Assembly (NCBI GenBank): GCA_900546895.1
Contig: UREO01000190.1
Coordinates: 1 to 6,087 of the forward strand
Source of the DNA: an uncultured Oscillospiraceae bacterium
GTDB lineage: Bacteria > Bacillota > Clostridia > Oscillospirales > Acutalibacteraceae
DNA: 6,087 nucleotides
Direction of reading: 5' to 3'
The translations under genes and the position numbers were made by a program. The notes beneath the pieces are model-generated. The model was not told the origin of the DNA. It searched no databases and worked only from the letters and a program-made list of their open reading frames with translations. Shown in pieces: positions 5,693 through 6,087 of the stretch; position 1 is the first letter of the stretch, and each line of letters begins with the position of its first letter.

Positions 5693-6087
5693 CTACGCTT
5701 TGCCGTCGCAGCCGCACACGCGTATACGGTTCTTTACGAGGTCTTTAACGCGCTCGCGTGCCACTTTGCCGTAGGCTTTGGGATCGAAAACGTCCGGCTT
5801 TTCCTTCAGCGTCTCTTTTACGCCGTTGCTGTACGCGATCCGAAGCTCCGTTGCAAAATTCACCTTGCACATTCCGCGGCGCACACATTCCTGAATCGCT
5901 TCGTCCGAAAGGCCCGAAGCTCCGTGCAGGACCATCGGAACGGTGAGCAAACCTTTCAGCTCGCTGATCAGCTCCGTGTTCAGAACAGGCGTCGTTTTAT
6001 AGACGCCGTGTGCTGTGCCGACGCCGACCGCCATGCTGGAAAGTCCCGTTTCCTTTTCAAACCGCACCGCTTCCGTGGGAATGGTGT
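5693..6087 (-). CDS. gatY: Class II ketose-bisphosphate aldolase, GatY/KbaY type (C-terminal part)
   Basis: The last 130 codons of a class II (zinc-dependent) aldolase; the frame is open to the window edge, so roughly half of the usual 280-odd residues, including the first zinc histidine, are missing. Visible landmarks in the fragment are VGVGTAHGVYK (residues 20-30) with zinc-ligand His26, VLHGASGLS (52-60) with zinc-ligand His54, and CKVNFATELR (73-82) of the substrate phosphate/dihydroxyacetone site. HGASGLS and the C-terminal CGCDGKA closely resemble, from memory, the E. coli tagatose-1,6-bisphosphate aldolases GatY and KbaY more than standard fructose-bisphosphate aldolases. The enzyme should cleave a ketose 1,6-bisphosphate to dihydroxyacetone phosphate and glyceraldehyde 3-phosphate. 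No GatZ/KbaZ-type partner subunit is visible in the window. It is the first visible gene of the operon, 16 bases before the FGGY kinase; GTG at 6067 is internal, not the start. Confidence 0.9.
   Translation of the reverse strand, partial: TIPTEAVRFEKETGLSSMAVGVGTAHGVYKTTPVLNTELISELKGLLTVPMVLHGASGLSDEAIQECVRRGMCKVNFATELRIAYSNGVKETLKEKPDVFDPKAYGKVARERVKDLVKNRIRVCGCDGKA

Noticed and set aside
680..6087. Standard L-fucose catabolic operon
   Set aside because: Apart from the mutarotase no fucose enzyme is present: the aldolase is the GatY class II type, not the FucA family, and the dehydrogenase is GatD-like.

Overview
The window looks like carbohydrate-catabolism DNA from a moderately GC-rich anaerobic Firmicute, probably a Clostridia/Oscillospiraceae-type organism. 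This rests on strong AGGAGG-type Shine-Dalgarno sequences, one GTG start, tightly packed sugar genes and the character of the proteins. The taxonomic call is an inference from style only. No mobile element, CRISPR array, rRNA or tRNA was recognised.

Layout. Bases 1-422 (+) carry the last 139 codons of a family GH31 alpha-glycosidase (alpha-xylosidase/alpha-glucosidase type). A 257-base convergent intergenic region (423-679) holds two imperfect palindromes that look like strand-specific terminators. From 6087 down to 680 everything lies on the minus strand as one compact operon. In transcription order it encodes a GatY/KbaY-type class II ketose-bisphosphate aldolase (5' part outside the window), an FGGY-family sugar/polyol kinase, a GatD-like zinc polyol(-phosphate) dehydrogenase, a PfkB-family 1-phosphofructokinase/tagatose-6-phosphate kinase-like enzyme, an aldo/keto reductase and a FucU/RbsD sugar mutarotase. 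Gaps are 16, -4 (ATGA overlap), 13, 25 and 13 bases, and three of the downstream genes have strong Shine-Dalgarno sequences, two of them overlapping the previous stop codon. The operon promoter must lie beyond base 6087.

How the genes may work together. GatD, a ketose-phosphate 1-kinase and GatY are the core of the galactitol/tagatose-6-phosphate route: hexitol phosphate to ketose 6-phosphate, to ketose 1,6-bisphosphate, to DHAP plus glyceraldehyde 3-phosphate. In enteric bacteria a PTS makes the first phosphate. Here an FGGY kinase sits exactly where that phosphorylation is needed. The reductase and mutarotase at the operon tail could feed an aldose in by anomerisation and reduction to the alditol. 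Each family assignment is well supported; the assembled pathway and its substrate (a galactose/galactitol/tagatose-like hexose is favoured) are hypotheses.
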